NCBI RefSeq assembly: GCF_019703835.1
Contig: NZ_AP023054.1
Location: 992,001-1,056,000 of the forward strand
DNA from: Thaumasiovibrio subtropicus
Lineage (GTDB): Bacteria > Pseudomonadota > Gammaproteobacteria > Enterobacterales > Vibrionaceae
Length of the DNA stretch: 64,000 nt
Reading direction: 5' to 3'
The translations under genes were made by a program, and so were the position numbers. Below are positions 17,541 through 27,770 of this stretch, one piece after another. The notes under the pieces were generated by a model that was given only the letters and a program-made list of their open reading frames with translations, was not told the DNA's origin and made no database searches. Positions within the stretch are counted from its first letter, which is position 1, and every line of letters starts with the position of its first letter.

Positions 17541-19817
17541 TTAAAGTGTTTCAGTGAAAGTACGTGCGATAACGTCTTTTTGCTGCTCAGCAGTGAGAGA
17601 GTTAAAGCGAACAGCGTAGCCTGAAACGCGGATAGTTAGCTGAGGGTATTTCTCTGGGTGCTTAACCGCATCTTCTAGGGTGTCACGGTTTAGAACGTTA
17701 ACGTTCAAGTGCTGACCACCTTCGATAGTCTCTTCATGGTGGAAGTAACCATCCATTAGACCTGCTAGGTTAGCTTTCTGCGTCGTCTCATCTTTACCTA
17801 GCGCGTTAGGTACGATAGAGAAGGTGTAAGAGATACCGTCTTTTGCGTCAGCAAACGGTAGTTTACCTACAGAAGTCAGCGATGCTACCGCACCTTTTTC
17901 GTCACGGCCGTGCATTGGGTTAGCACCTGGAGCGAATGGTGCGCCTGCTTTACGACCATCTGGTGTCGTACCCGTCTTCTTACCGTATACCACGTTTGAA
18001 GTGATGGTTAGGATTGACTGAGTTGGTACTGCATCACGGTAAGTTTTCAGCTTACGGATCTTATCCATAAAGGTAGTAACAAGCTCACAAGCGATGTCAT
18101 CTACGCGTGCGTCGTTGTTACCAAATTTCGGATAATCGCCATCGATCTCGAAGTCGATCGCTATGCCATCTTCGTCACGTACTGGTTTCACTTTCGCGTA
18201 CTTGATTGCAGCCAGTGAGTCAGCAGCAACAGAAAGACCTGCGATACCACAAGCCATGGTACGACGTACGTCGCGGTCATGGAATGCCATCAGAGAGGCT
18301 TCGTAGCTGTACTTGTCGTGCATGAAGTGGATGCTGTTCAGTGCAGTGACGTACTGCTTCGCCAACCAATCCATGAAGTTGTCTAGACCCGCGTATACTT
18401 TGTCAAAGTCTAGTACTTCGTCAAGCATTGGCTCAGACTTAGGACCAACCTGCATCTTCAGCTTCTCATCAACACCGCCGTTGATTACGTACAGAAGCGT
18501 CTTAGCGAGGTTCGCACGCGCACCGAAGAACTGCATGTGCTTACCAATAACCATTGGAGAGACACAACATGCAATTGCGTAGTCATCAGACTCGAAGTCT
18601 GGACGCATTAGGTCGTCGTTTTCGTACTGGATAGAAGAAGTATCGATAGATACTTTCGCACAGAAACGCTTGAAGCCGTCAGGTAGCTGCTCAGACCAAA
18701 GCACAGTGATGTTTGGCTCTGGAGAAGGACCCATGGTGTATAGCGTGTTTAGGAAACGGAAGTTAGTACGCGTTACTAGCGTACGACCGTCAAGACCCAT
18801 ACCACCCATAGACTCAGTCGCCCAGATTGGGTCGCCAGAGAATAGCTCATCGTACTCAGGAGTACGTAGGAAACGCACCATACGTAGTTTCATGACGAAG
18901 TGGTCGATCATTTCCTGAGCTTGTTCTTCAGTGATGATACCCGCTTCGATGTCACGCTGAATGTAGATATCTAGGAACGTTGAAGTACGACCTAGTGACA
19001 TTGCTGCACCGTTTTGAGACTTAACAGCCGCTAGGTAAGCGAAGTAAGTCCACTGAACTGCTTCTTGTGCGTTAGTCGCAGGAGCAGAGATGTCGTAGCC
19101 GTATTTCGCTGCCATCTCTTTGATTTGAGCTAGTGCACGATGCTGCTCTGCGATCTCTTCGCGAAGCTGCATGGTCATCTGTAGGTCTTCGCCATTCTCA
19201 AAACGCTCTTGTAGAGAGTTGAATTGAGCTAGCTTGTCCTTCATTAGGAAGTCGATACCGTATAGCGCGGCACGACGGTAGTCACCGATGATACGACCAC
19301 GGCCGTAGGCATCTGGAAGACCTGTCAGAACGCCAGACTTACGACACTTCAGGATGTCTGGAGTGTAGATGTCGAATACGCCTGCGTTGTGCGTTTTACG
19401 GTACTCAGAGTAGATTTTCTTAACAGTTGGGTCTAGTTCGCGGCCGTAAGCTTTGCAAGAGCCTTCAACCATGCGGATACCACCGTTAGGGATGATCGCA
19501 CGCTTAAGTGGTGCTTCAGTTTGCAGACCAACGATAGTTTCTAGATCTTTTTCGATGTAACCCGCATCGTGTGCAGTGATGGTAGAGATCACTGAAGTGT
19601 CGAAATCAACAGGAGCGTGTGTTGAGTTCTCCTGCTTGATGCCTTCCATCACTTTTGCCCAAAGCTTGTTAGTCGCTTCAGTGCCTTCAGTTACCAGGAA
19701 TGACTCGTCACCTTCATACGGTGCGTAGTTCTTTTGAATGAAATCACGAACGTTAACTTCGTTTTGCCATTCGCCGGCAACAAATCCTTCCCATGCTTTA
19801 GCAAATTGCTCTGCCAT
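17541..19817 (-). CDS. pflB: formate acetyltransferase (pyruvate formate-lyase)
   Basis: 758 aa glycyl-radical enzyme that splits pyruvate plus CoA into acetyl-CoA and formate without oxygen. The radical glycine is at about residue 733 in RVSGYAVRF. The catalytic adjacent cysteines are in AIACCVSPM, matching Cys418/Cys419 of the E. coli enzyme. An AGGTAGG Shine-Dalgarno precedes the ATG. Codon use is strongly biased, as expected of a highly expressed gene. The upstream neighbour is a DUF3360 permease instead of the focA formate channel found in E. coli. Confidence 0.98.
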   Translation of the reverse strand: MAEQFAKAWEGFVAGEWQNEVNVRDFIQKNYAPYEGDESFLVTEGTEATNKLWAKVMEGIKQENSTHAPVDFDTSVISTITAHDAGYIEKDLETIVGLQTEAPLKRAIIPNGGIRMVEGSCKAYGRELDPTVKKIYSEYRKTHNAGVFDIYTPDILKCRKSGVLTGLPDAYGRGRIIGDYRRAALYGIDFLMKDKLAQFNSLQERFENGEDLQMTMQLREEIAEQHRALAQIKEMAAKYGYDISAPATNAQEAVQWTYFAYLAAVKSQNGAAMSLGRTSTFLDIYIQRDIEAGIITEEQAQEMIDHFVMKLRMVRFLRTPEYDELFSGDPIWATESMGGMGLDGRTLVTRTNFRFLNTLYTMGPSPEPNITVLWSEQLPDGFKRFCAKVSIDTSSIQYENDDLMRPDFESDDYAIACCVSPMVIGKHMQFFGARANLAKTLLYVINGGVDEKLKMQVGPKSEPMLDEVLDFDKVYAGLDNFMDWLAKQYVTALNSIHFMHDKYSYEASLMAFHDRDVRRTMACGIAGLSVAADSLAAIKYAKVKPVRDEDGIAIDFEIDGDYPKFGNNDARVDDIACELVTTFMDKIRKLKTYRDAVPTQSILTITSNVVYGKKTGTTPDGRKAGAPFAPGANPMHGRDEKGAVASLTSVGKLPFADAKDGISYTFSIVPNALGKDETTQKANLAGLMDGYFHHEETIEGGQHLNVNVLNRDTLEDAVKHPEKYPQLTIRVSGYAVRFNSLTAEQQKDVIARTFTETL

Positions 19818-19983
19818 GACATACCTACCTTTTTAGTAGAAAAAACACGTATCAACCTCTGGCTAACATAGAGGCGATACTCTCTGAAAAAATAACTATA
19901 AGAATAATTGCTGTGAACTGTTATCACATCATTATTCGTATGGTTACTCGCTCTGGCTACCGCGTTATTGTTACAGTTTAAGA

Positions 19984-20004
19984 CAGGGCAGCAATAAGCT
20001 GCCC
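19984..20004 (-). terminator. hairpin after the DUF3360 permease gene
   Basis: GGGCAGC (19986-19992) / GCTGCCC (19998-20004). The T-run on the minus strand is poor (TGTCTT), so some read-through into pflB is possible. Confidence 0.45.
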
Positions 20005-20015
20005 GTTCTTTATAA

Positions 20016-21560
20016 TTAAAGGAGTGCTGGGATACCGTATTGGCCTTCCAACATACCTACCGCGAGCATGGCACCTAAACAAATCAATAGGGCACCCGCC
20101 GGAATCACGATGCGGTCAATCATAGACAACTTAGCCGCACGTTCTTTGTTGCCGATCAAACCGTTGTTGTCCAGTAGCATTGTCATCGCCCATGCAAGTA
20201 CTGGGTTTGCGACCATCGCACCGAACACACAGATACCTGCTGCTTGTGCATCTTTGCTATCACGAATCATCTGCACACCCGCTTCTAGCATCGGTAGAAA
20301 TACACCGACAAGCAGGGCAATGCGCATCACCGGAGGCCATACTGCGACATCCATTGGGAAACCAAGGATAGCGACGACGATACAAAAAGTACCCAGCAAG
20401 ATGGCACCCGCTGGAATTGGACGCTTCGCGATACCCGCTGGAATAATGTATGTACCCCACGATGAAGTGATGTTACAACCACCAACAGCAGTACCGACCA
20501 TTTGGCGTAGTGAACAGGTTGTCATTGTATCATCGACATCCATCAACACTTTTTCTGTGCCGCGTGGGTAGTTCATTTCTTGGAAAATACGGTGGCCCAA
20601 GAAATCGGGTGACCACATTGCAACGGCAAGAATGGCAAATGGCAGTGATGCGATAAAGTGTTGAACATTGGGTAGTCCTAACATCCAACCTTGTTCAGTG
20701 CTACCCCACCAATATACAGGGTTTAGGTTCGGAAGCCCTGTTTGCGTTTCGAACACTAAGTCAAAACCCGCCCCTAGACCTAATGAAATCGCAAGACCAG
20801 TGAACGCACATGCTGGAATCGCTAGCCAACGCTTGTTCACTTTTGCAAGGTAAGCGTATAGGCAGATGTTAGCGGCTAATACGATGAGACCGATGTAGCC
20901 TAAACTGCCTTTTGCATATTCCGCATTTTGTAATCCGGTTGCCCAGCTCTGGATATCGCCAATCTGTGTCATCGCACCCGTGAAACCGAGGAAGACCAGT
21001 AGTCCCCCGGCAACCCCTTCGCTGGTTAAATTAACCAGTTTGGACCCTCCTTTTAGGTAACTTAGAAGGAGACCAAAGGCGCCGATCAGGATGGCTAACG
21101 CTAGTGGGTGAGCACCAGCCAGTGCAATTGCCCCGATCAGTGGGATCATTGGGCCGTGGTTACCTGCAAGGTTTGCGCGAGGGTTCAAGAAACCTGAAGC
21201 CAAGACACAGAAAAGGAGAGCAGGAATAAGCATCTCTACACGGGCAACTTCTACTGCAAAGGTTTTGCCCAGCTCCACGTGATCCCATGCTGCGGATAAA
21301 CCGTCAGCCCAAGACATCGCTACCGAGGAATACATAGCGATAATGGCGATGGTACCAGCCAATGCAGGTACTAAATCTTCAAGCTCAAATCGGAAATCAC
21401 GGCCAGGTAAGTTCAAGCCCCAGCGGCGTGGTTTCATGATTTGAAGTTCATGATCCAAATAATCTGAGCGACTCGCAAACTCCGAGGCAGGGCGATGTAG
21501 CTCTTGATAGCTCTTCTCTGCGTTTGCGTCTAAGCCATCTGCTTTAGCGTTTGATGACAT
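20016..21560 (-). CDS. DUF3360 family membrane permease
   Basis: 514 aa. A soluble N-terminus of about 60 residues is followed by about 12 membrane helices. Glycine-rich segments such as NPRANLAGNHGPMIPLIGAI and the DVDDTMTTCSLRQMVGTAVG stretch resemble SulP/NCS2-fold transporters. I recall the group as DUF3360, common in Vibrio and without a defined substrate. It sits directly upstream of pflB on the same strand, so a formate- or pyruvate-linked transport role is tempting but unproven. The sequence does not resemble FocA/NirC. A 630-bp upstream region has an FNR-like site. Confidence 0.75.
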   Translation of the reverse strand: MSSNAKADGLDANAEKSYQELHRPASEFASRSDYLDHELQIMKPRRWGLNLPGRDFRFELEDLVPALAGTIAIIAMYSSVAMSWADGLSAAWDHVELGKTFAVEVARVEMLIPALLFCVLASGFLNPRANLAGNHGPMIPLIGAIALAGAHPLALAILIGAFGLLLSYLKGGSKLVNLTSEGVAGGLLVFLGFTGAMTQIGDIQSWATGLQNAEYAKGSLGYIGLIVLAANICLYAYLAKVNKRWLAIPACAFTGLAISLGLGAGFDLVFETQTGLPNLNPVYWWGSTEQGWMLGLPNVQHFIASLPFAILAVAMWSPDFLGHRIFQEMNYPRGTEKVLMDVDDTMTTCSLRQMVGTAVGGCNITSSWGTYIIPAGIAKRPIPAGAILLGTFCIVVAILGFPMDVAVWPPVMRIALLVGVFLPMLEAGVQMIRDSKDAQAAGICVFGAMVANPVLAWAMTMLLDNNGLIGNKERAAKLSMIDRIVIPAGALLICLGAMLAVGMLEGQYGIPALL

Positions 21561-22205
21561 ACGTTCCTCGTTTATAAGTGTTCAATAAAAGTGTTCAAAA
21601 AAAGTCGTAATGTTCGGTGAAGATTGTTTTGTGTTTTATATATGGCTCATTGGCCGTTTTACATCTGTGAAGAATACTTTCAACAAGTTGTAAAAAGTTT
21701 CACCGAATTTTACTGAAGTGTACCGATAGCCTGCTTATGGGGAATTGATCTCGATCACTCGCGCTAAAAAACGAGAAAAGACTAAAAAAATTTTATAGTT
21801 TCCGCTTGTTTTTAAGTCTAGCCTTGTGCTTGCAGGTATCTGTTACATTCGGTGCATACGCTTATTGTCCTTGTTTTTCTTAATGTTATTAAGTGTTCGA
21901 GTCAATAAGCGATGTAAGAGTGTAGCCCATCAATAGTGGTCAACAACGCGGATAGTTTTGAAAGCACCGCGCGATGAATCATTTAATAAAGCATTAGTTT
22001 CAATAATGTGTCAAATATGAAACATAGGGTTTGCGGTGGGAAAAAAGGAGTGATTTAACCAATTGACTTTTTTGTAGTTTATTTTCGACACTTTTCGTTA
22101 GCGTCAGGGAAAGGATTTTGGAGTGACATCTCGAACATTGGCGTATTATGTGCGTGATATTCGGACTAATGGTATGATTTAACTTATTTTTTGTGGGTTG
22201 CCTTG
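21561..22205. other. divergent intergenic region between the DUF3360 permease and the TPR gene
   Basis: About 645 bp, AT-rich, with no credible ORF. It contains an FNR-like palindrome at 21745-21758 and must hold the promoters of both flanking genes. I see no repeat or RNA gene. Confidence 0.6.
21745..21758. promoter_or_regulatory. FNR-like box
   Basis: TTGATCTCGATCAC fits the FNR/CRP-family consensus TTGATNNNNATCAA at 9 of 10 defined positions. It lies 185 bp before the permease start. The anaerobic enzyme genes next door make FNR control plausible. Confidence 0.4.
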
Positions 22206-23285
22206 ATGAAAAGTACCAGTTTAACTGCGATAGCCTTATTGATGTTTGTGGGGACAACTGAGGCTTCTATTCGCCCTGAGATTTATGTCAAGTTCGGAGA
22301 TGTCGACCATGCCATGCGCACGCAGCGTTATGATGATGCGTTAGCGACCCTCTCAACGATATCTCCTGAATCCACGGCTGAGGCTGCAAATGTCGCCCGA
22401 TTAAAAGGGCTAAACTATGCCGCATTAAGGCAATTTGATGCCGCTCTAGAGGCGTGTCAAAACGCGCTAACACAACGGTACTTCGTTGGGGAGGAAGCGC
22501 TGTCGTTAAGAAAACAGTGCAACCAATGGCGGCGGCAATCCCAGTTAGGCGCAGAGAGTATCGACATTATTCAGGCAGAATCGGCTGCCCCCTCACCTTC
22601 GACGCAAACGCCTGTATCCATCGCCGAACAACCGAGTGATCAGCGTGGCTTTGAAACGAAGGAGTCATCGCCAAATAGTGAGGTAACAGCGTCGCCAATC
22701 TTACCAAGCTCTTCTTCCAGCGTTGCCGACCTGGAGGAGCGAGTGAGGGCATACCAGAATGAGGATAGAAAAGTCTCAGAGGCAGAAACGCGTATAGCGC
22801 TATTGCAAATGGGACAAAGCAATCAGGCGTATCATTATCTGCGCATCGCAGCGCTTTTCTCTGAAGCTAAGCAACCACTCAAAGCGAACTATTGGTTTCA
22901 TCAAGGGGTATCGCAGGGAGCGATTGATCAAACGGCTGACAATCTTGCGATATGGTTGCAGTACGCCATTGACGGTGCTGATTGGTCGACAGCTGAGTAT
23001 ATCTTATCGTCTCTTCGTCAAAAAAATGACGATTTGAAATGGCTAAACCTCCATTTATATGTCCATGCTTCGTCGGAAAATTGGCAAGCACTGACCAATT
23101 TAGCCGCAGAGGCGACGCGTCGCTATCCTTATCAAGTGGGATATTGGCGTTACTTAGGCATAGGCCACTACCGCCTAGCCCAGTTCGAGGAGGCGGAAAA
23201 AGCATTCATTCAACTTGCTGAAATGGCGCCAGATAGCGATGCGCAAGGATGGCTGACACTTATTCGGCGTCAAAGAAGTCAATAA
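22206..23285 (+). CDS. secreted TPR-repeat protein
   Basis: 359 aa from the ATG at 22206; the frame is open from a TTG five codons earlier. The signal peptide ends about TTEAS. TPR-like helix pairs occur near the N-terminus (YDDALATLSTISPES, FDAALEACQNAL). A low-complexity Ser/Pro linker spans about 120-180. More TPR-like repeats follow to the end (FEEAEKAFIQLAEMAPDS). It probably is a periplasmic scaffold. Function not recognised; it precedes an unrecognised lipoprotein on the same strand, 145 bp away. Confidence 0.75.
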   Translation: MKSTSLTAIALLMFVGTTEASIRPEIYVKFGDVDHAMRTQRYDDALATLSTISPESTAEAANVARLKGLNYAALRQFDAALEACQNALTQRYFVGEEALSLRKQCNQWRRQSQLGAESIDIIQAESAAPSPSTQTPVSIAEQPSDQRGFETKESSPNSEVTASPILPSSSSSVADLEERVRAYQNEDRKVSEAETRIALLQMGQSNQAYHYLRIAALFSEAKQPLKANYWFHQGVSQGAIDQTADNLAIWLQYAIDGADWSTAEYILSSLRQKNDDLKWLNLHLYVHASSENWQALTNLAAEATRRYPYQVGYWRYLGIGHYRLAQFEEAEKAFIQLAEMAPDSDAQGWLTLIRRQRSQ

Positions 23286-23430
23286 TCGTCTCGCACATTG
23301 CTTCGTCAGGTTGTTGGTTTAACTGATAAAAAGCTTCTTTACGTCAGGCGTAATAAGTTGGTAAGCATTTTGCTACACACTGGGCAGTAAATTATTTTGC
23401 CAGTGAATGGCATATCTGACGAGGGATTCT

Positions 23431-24945
23431 ATGAAAAAGCTTATTCCACTGATGGCGCTTGCGCCTCTGGCATTGATTGGCTGTAGTGGCGGTGACAGCG
23501 GCGGCGGTGGTGGTGGCAGTGCACCTATTACTTATTACACGTTTAACTTTGTTGAACAGTACTCGACACTCGAGTCGAATGCTTCGAGTTGTATGACCTT
23601 TGGTTATGATGAAGTTAAATCGACCGATACAGTTAAGCATGTCGTTGTCGCCCGTAAGCCGACGCTAGTTGAAGGATTGGAAGTTGTCGCACTTGATGCC
23701 AATGGTGCGTTTTTAAGTCGCTACGCGATTCCTAGTGGCGGTGTAGTTAAAGTTCCTGTCAACAGTGTGCCAGCAGATGGTTATCTCGGCTTTATCGACT
23801 CTCAAGGTAGCTCGGTCTCTGGTAAGGGGGATGTCTTTGTTCAGGTTTTCCACAAAGATTTTATTGGTGATATTAATCAAGGGATGTTTAATGTCATTAA
23901 AGAACAAGGAAATGGCAATTGTTTAGGTGGCGCTTCAGTTATTCCAAACACTCAACCAAGATTTGCACATTTAAGTGCGTCTCAACTCGGTGTTGTGCCT
24001 ACAGCATATCGAGCAAGTTCGACACTTGAACTGGGTGATAAATCCGCTTTCGCTGCGGATATTCCAGTAACTGCTGTAGTGAATCAGTCTGTATTGGGGA
24101 CTGCATTGACGGAACAAGATGGAAAAGAGACGTTAGTTGGTTACACGCTTGTGAAATACAATCAGCTTACAGATTCGCAAGGCGGTGGTACTAATGTAGA
24201 CCTATCTGGCGATGTTTTTCCGGTTAATTGGACAGTGACTGAAACTGATTTTGATAGTGCTCCAACGTCAACAATCACGGTGAGAAGTGGTTCAAACTAT
24301 TACCCTTGGATGCAAATGCCGGGTGAAGATCATCGTTATGCTTACCCTTCAACCAATGACACACCAATCAATACTGTCGATTGGTTTGCGAGTACTGAAG
24401 GTGTCTCGGGCGGTTGGAATTTTGTTCAAAATACGCGTATGGCGAGTCCCGGGAATGGTCATAACCTTTCTTTACTGGTTACGAAGCCATCCAACACTGC
24501 TCTTCAATCTAATCAGTCTTGTGCTATCGGAGCAACGAACTTATGTGTTGAGCTGAGGGGAAGTATGACGGTGAACGATTTTGATGTTCAACGTACATTT
24601 GTTCGAGCTCGTTCGTCAAATAACCAAGCTGATATCTGGTTGTCTGTCTATGCGCCGCCCGCCGATCGTCAGTTGATTCCATCAACGGGCAATACTGATT
24701 TTGATGCTGCATTTTCAGGCGGAACCATTCTTAGACAAGAGGCAAGCTTGGCAAAAGTGACAGCAAATACACTGCCGCTGTTTATTGCTTCGTTTGGTGA
24801 CGCTTCAAAAACGGTGAATAACAACCATGAAGAGCCACAGCATGAGTCTAAAGCTTATTTACGTAATCCAGCCACAGCAAGTGCTGATAGAGCGACAGTC
24901 GCATCACATACCTATGTACAGCTGAGTTTGTCGACGTCAAACTAG
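23431..24945 (+). CDS. large lipoprotein of unknown function
   Basis: 504 aa. A lipoprotein signal peptide with lipobox LIGC (Cys near residue 18) is followed by a flexible Gly/Ser tether (SGGDSGGGGGGS) and a beta-rich domain. The start chosen has GAGG upstream and gives a clean signal peptide; the frame opens eight codons earlier. There is no strong charge after the Cys+1 Ser, so outer-membrane sorting is likely by the +2 rule. I do not recognise the domain. Possible disulfide cysteines lie near residues 45, 160, 363 and 371. Confidence 0.75.
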   Translation: MKKLIPLMALAPLALIGCSGGDSGGGGGGSAPITYYTFNFVEQYSTLESNASSCMTFGYDEVKSTDTVKHVVVARKPTLVEGLEVVALDANGAFLSRYAIPSGGVVKVPVNSVPADGYLGFIDSQGSSVSGKGDVFVQVFHKDFIGDINQGMFNVIKEQGNGNCLGGASVIPNTQPRFAHLSASQLGVVPTAYRASSTLELGDKSAFAADIPVTAVVNQSVLGTALTEQDGKETLVGYTLVKYNQLTDSQGGGTNVDLSGDVFPVNWTVTETDFDSAPTSTITVRSGSNYYPWMQMPGEDHRYAYPSTNDTPINTVDWFASTEGVSGGWNFVQNTRMASPGNGHNLSLLVTKPSNTALQSNQSCAIGATNLCVELRGSMTVNDFDVQRTFVRARSSNNQADIWLSVYAPPADRQLIPSTGNTDFDAAFSGGTILRQEASLAKVTANTLPLFIASFGDASKTVNNNHEEPQHESKAYLRNPATASADRATVASHTYVQLSLSTSN

Positions 24946-25348
24946 TCGATACTATTTAACCTCAAAAACCGCGTCTGTTCACAGTCGCGGTTTTTTGTGT
25001 CTAGAAAGTAGGGAACCGACGTCGAACGGCTTAGGTTGTCGTTTTTTATAGTCAGCCAAGCCTGCCGTAAGGGCAATTATTAACTCTATTAAAGTAGGTA
25101 GATAGAATGTTGAGTAAGCCTAGTTAATGGAGTTTTGTGAAGAATGATTGTGCCATTACTTTATTAACTAGCTTTTCTTTAGTTGCTTTGTTTTTGCGTT
25201 AATATTCAGTATAAGTGATTGATAAATCGCTCTGTGCGAGGTTAATAAATTGTTGCGGCGTGTGGTCTTAGGTGTTACTTTCAAACAGGTGCGCAGTAAA
25301 TAGACAAAAACAATGACTGCCGATGCATAACACTGGGGGTAAGCTTTG
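24946..25348. other. intergenic region before the amino-acid ABC operon
   Basis: 403 bp. It starts with the lipoprotein terminator (24964-24996). The remainder is AT-rich and probably carries the importer promoter (a TATAAG at 25210-25215 is a candidate -10). I looked for an ArgR box and saw only a half-site. Confidence 0.5.
24964..24996 (+). terminator. intrinsic terminator of the lipoprotein gene
   Basis: AAAAACCGCG (24964-24973) and CGCGGTTTTT (24986-24995) around a 12-nt loop, followed by TG. Confidence 0.85.
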
Positions 25349-26119
25349 ATGAGTGAGGCCATTGCGCTGCAGGTTAAAGATCTTCATAAAAGTTTCGGAA
25401 CGAATCAAGTACTCAAAGGAGTATCGCTCGATGCTCATAAAGGTGATGTGATATCAATCATCGGCTCTTCAGGATCTGGCAAGAGTACCTTTTTGCGTTG
25501 TATTAATCTTCTCGAAACCCCTACCTCAGGCGAAATCTGGGTCAATGGTGAATTGATTGAATTGAAGCAGAAAGGCCGGGGCGATGCGGTGCCAGTCAGC
25601 GAAAAACAAGTGCAGCGTATTCGTTCACGCCTCGCGATGGTTTTCCAAGGTTTCAATCTTTGGTCGCACATGACGGTATTAGAGAATGTCATTGAAGCAC
25701 CTGTCCATGTTTTGGGTGTGCCTAAAAAAGAAGCGACAGAAAAAGCGCTAGCACTGCTAAAAAAAGTGGGTCTGTATGAGCGCCGTGATTACTTTCCTGG
25801 TCACTTATCCGGTGGGCAGCAGCAACGTGCGGCCATAGCAAGAGCGTTAGCCGTTGATCCAGAGGTGATGTTATTCGATGAACCAACCTCTGCGCTTGAC
25901 CCAGAATTGGTAGGAGAGGTACTGAATGTCATGCGTGAACTGGCTGATGAAGGGCGCACTATGTTGGTTGTGACACATGAAATGGCCTTTGCGCGTGACG
26001 TGTCGAACCACGTTATGTTTTTACATCAAGGGCGAGTAGAAGAGCAAGGTGCGCCAAATAAGCTATTCTCTAATCCAAGTACAGAGCGTTTGAAGCAATT
26101 TATATCTTCTATTTATTGA
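25349..26119 (+). CDS. basic amino-acid ABC transporter ATP-binding protein (HisP/ArtP-like)
   Basis: 256 aa. Walker A GSSGSGKST (about 38-46), Q-loop VFQGFNLWSHMTV, signature LSGGQQQR, Walker B VMLFDEPTSALDPE and switch His in VVTHEM are all intact. The WSHMTVLENV region is typical of the histidine/arginine/octopine PAAT group. The frame opens at a TTG one codon earlier; GGGGGT lies 7-8 nt before the ATG. It is first gene of an ATPase-receptor-permease-permease operon. Specific substrate (Arg, Lys, His or ornithine) is not resolved. Confidence 0.9.
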   Translation: MSEAIALQVKDLHKSFGTNQVLKGVSLDAHKGDVISIIGSSGSGKSTFLRCINLLETPTSGEIWVNGELIELKQKGRGDAVPVSEKQVQRIRSRLAMVFQGFNLWSHMTVLENVIEAPVHVLGVPKKEATEKALALLKKVGLYERRDYFPGHLSGGQQQRAAIARALAVDPEVMLFDEPTSALDPELVGEVLNVMRELADEGRTMLVVTHEMAFARDVSNHVMFLHQGRVEEQGAPNKLFSNPSTERLKQFISSIY

Positions 26120-26191
26120 GGTTTACCAGCAACCGCACAGCATTTTGGGGAATGCGTTTGTGGGGTTGACGATGTCAGACAGGAGACGAAT

Positions 26192-26965
26192 ATGAAAAAA
26201 TGGATCATCGCCGCGGTTATGATGGCGACACTAGGCGCTACTTCCGCAATCGCAAAAGAGTGGAAAGTGGTGCGTTTTGGTATCGAAGGTGCCTATCCTC
26301 CTTTCAGTTGGACAGAGCCAAACGGCGATTTGAAGGGCTTTGACGTCGATATGGCGAATGCACTTTGTGAAGAGATGAAAGTGAAGTGTGTGCTAGTGGC
26401 TCAAGATTGGGATGGCATTATTCCATCACTGTTGGCGCGAAAATATGACGCGATTATTGCTGCGATGTCTATCACTGAAGAGCGCAAGCAACGTGTTGAT
26501 TTTACGGGTAAGTACGCACTGATTCCGAACAAGTTCGTTGCTAAACAAGGCACTGAAATTACCTTCACTGAAGAAGGACTCGCAGGGGTTAAAATTGGTG
26601 TGCAACGCGCCACGACCCATGATAAATACCTCACTGATAACTTTAAATCGGTCAATATTGTTCGCTATGGCACATTTGACGAAGCGTATCTAGATTTGAA
26701 GGCCGGGCGTATTGCAGCGGTACTTGGCGATGCATCGGCGCTTGAAGAGGGGTTGTTGAATAAACCCGGTGGTGATAGCTATACCTTTGTAGGCCCTTCG
26801 CTAACAGACCCGCAATGGTTTGGTGATGGTTTTGGGATTGCTGTTCGCAAACAGGACAAAAGTTTAACTGCGGCTCTCGACGCGGCAATATTGAGCCTTC
26901 GTGAACAAGGCATTTATCAAGAGATTGCGGCGAAGTACTTTAACTACGACGTTTACGGTGAATAA
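26192..26965 (+). CDS. basic amino-acid ABC transporter substrate-binding protein (ArtJ/HisJ-like)
   Basis: 257 aa. The signal peptide is about 21 residues (TSAIAK). The family-3 binding signature follows: FGIEGAYPPFSWTEPNGDLK, GFDVDMANALCEEM and the conserved DAIIAAMSITEERKQRVDFT. The two cysteines about seven residues apart (CEEMKVKC) match the disulfide of HisJ/ArtJ. It delivers ligand to the two permeases encoded downstream. Confidence 0.9.
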   Translation: MKKWIIAAVMMATLGATSAIAKEWKVVRFGIEGAYPPFSWTEPNGDLKGFDVDMANALCEEMKVKCVLVAQDWDGIIPSLLARKYDAIIAAMSITEERKQRVDFTGKYALIPNKFVAKQGTEITFTEEGLAGVKIGVQRATTHDKYLTDNFKSVNIVRYGTFDEAYLDLKAGRIAAVLGDASALEEGLLNKPGGDSYTFVGPSLTDPQWFGDGFGIAVRKQDKSLTAALDAAILSLREQGIYQEIAAKYFNYDVYGE

Positions 26966-27029
26966 GTCTAACAGGGGAGACATGGTGTCTCCCCATTTTG
27001 CCCCGACTAACTGAGTTGAGGTCTGCAAA

Positions 27030-27770
27030 GTGTTTGATTTACAGGGCTATGGATGGTCATTGATCGAAGGCGCATGGGTAACAATTGAAGTTGCTCTGCT
27101 TTCCCTATTGGTCGCAATGACATTAGGGATGCTCGGCGCGCTTGCCAAGCTTTCACCCTATGGATGGGCTCGGGCGATTGCCACGCTGTATACCACAGTG
27201 ATTCGTGGTATCCCCGATTTGGTATTGATGATGCTGATTTTCTTTGGTGGTCAGATCCTGCTGAACAATAGCTTATATGGCGTCAATTCGTGGTTAAATG
27301 AGTGGATGACCAACCGAAACCCATCACACGAGTGGGTGTCTTACTTGCCTGATTATATTGATGTCAGCCCTTTCATCGCTGGTGTTATTACTATTGGTTT
27401 TATTTTTGGTGCTTACATGGCGGAAACGTTTCGTGGCGCCATTCTTGCTGTGGACAAAGGGGAGTTGGAAGCAGCGAAAGCGTATGGGATGAGTGGTTTT
27501 TTGAGTTTTAGGCGGATCTTGTTACCACAAATGATTCGCCATGCATTGCCTGGATTTGGGAACAATTGGCTGGTACTGCTGAAAACCACTGCCTTGGTCT
27601 CGATCATCGGCTTAGATGATATGGTTCGCAAAGGCGCATTAGGCGCAGGTGCAACGCAGCAACCTTTCACATTCTATTTCGCCATTGCACTTATTTTTCT
27701 GTTCTTTACCTCGATTTCAACCGCAGCTTTAAGCTGGGCAGAACGTCGATATAGCATTCATACGAGGTAA
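27030..27770 (+). CDS. basic amino-acid ABC transporter permease (HisQ/ArtQ-like)
   Basis: 246 aa, five to six membrane helices. It has the EAA coupling loop GELEAAKAYGMSGFLSFRRI, the cytoplasmic site for the ATPase. It starts with GTG, preceded by GAGG. Its stop overlaps the start of the next permease (TAATG). It pairs with that gene as a heterodimeric channel. Confidence 0.9.
   Translation: MFDLQGYGWSLIEGAWVTIEVALLSLLVAMTLGMLGALAKLSPYGWARAIATLYTTVIRGIPDLVLMMLIFFGGQILLNNSLYGVNSWLNEWMTNRNPSHEWVSYLPDYIDVSPFIAGVITIGFIFGAYMAETFRGAILAVDKGELEAAKAYGMSGFLSFRRILLPQMIRHALPGFGNNWLVLLKTTALVSIIGLDDMVRKGALGAGATQQPFTFYFAIALIFLFFTSISTAALSWAERRYSIHTR

Noticed and set aside
19912-19928. CRP-like palindrome TGTGA-7-TCACA upstream of pflB
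   Set aside because: The half-sites are perfect but the spacer is 7 instead of 6, so it is not a canonical CRP site; kept only as a remark.
25201-25225. ArgR box before the basic amino-acid importer
   Set aside because: Only one half-site TGAAT was found near 25205; the second half is missing.
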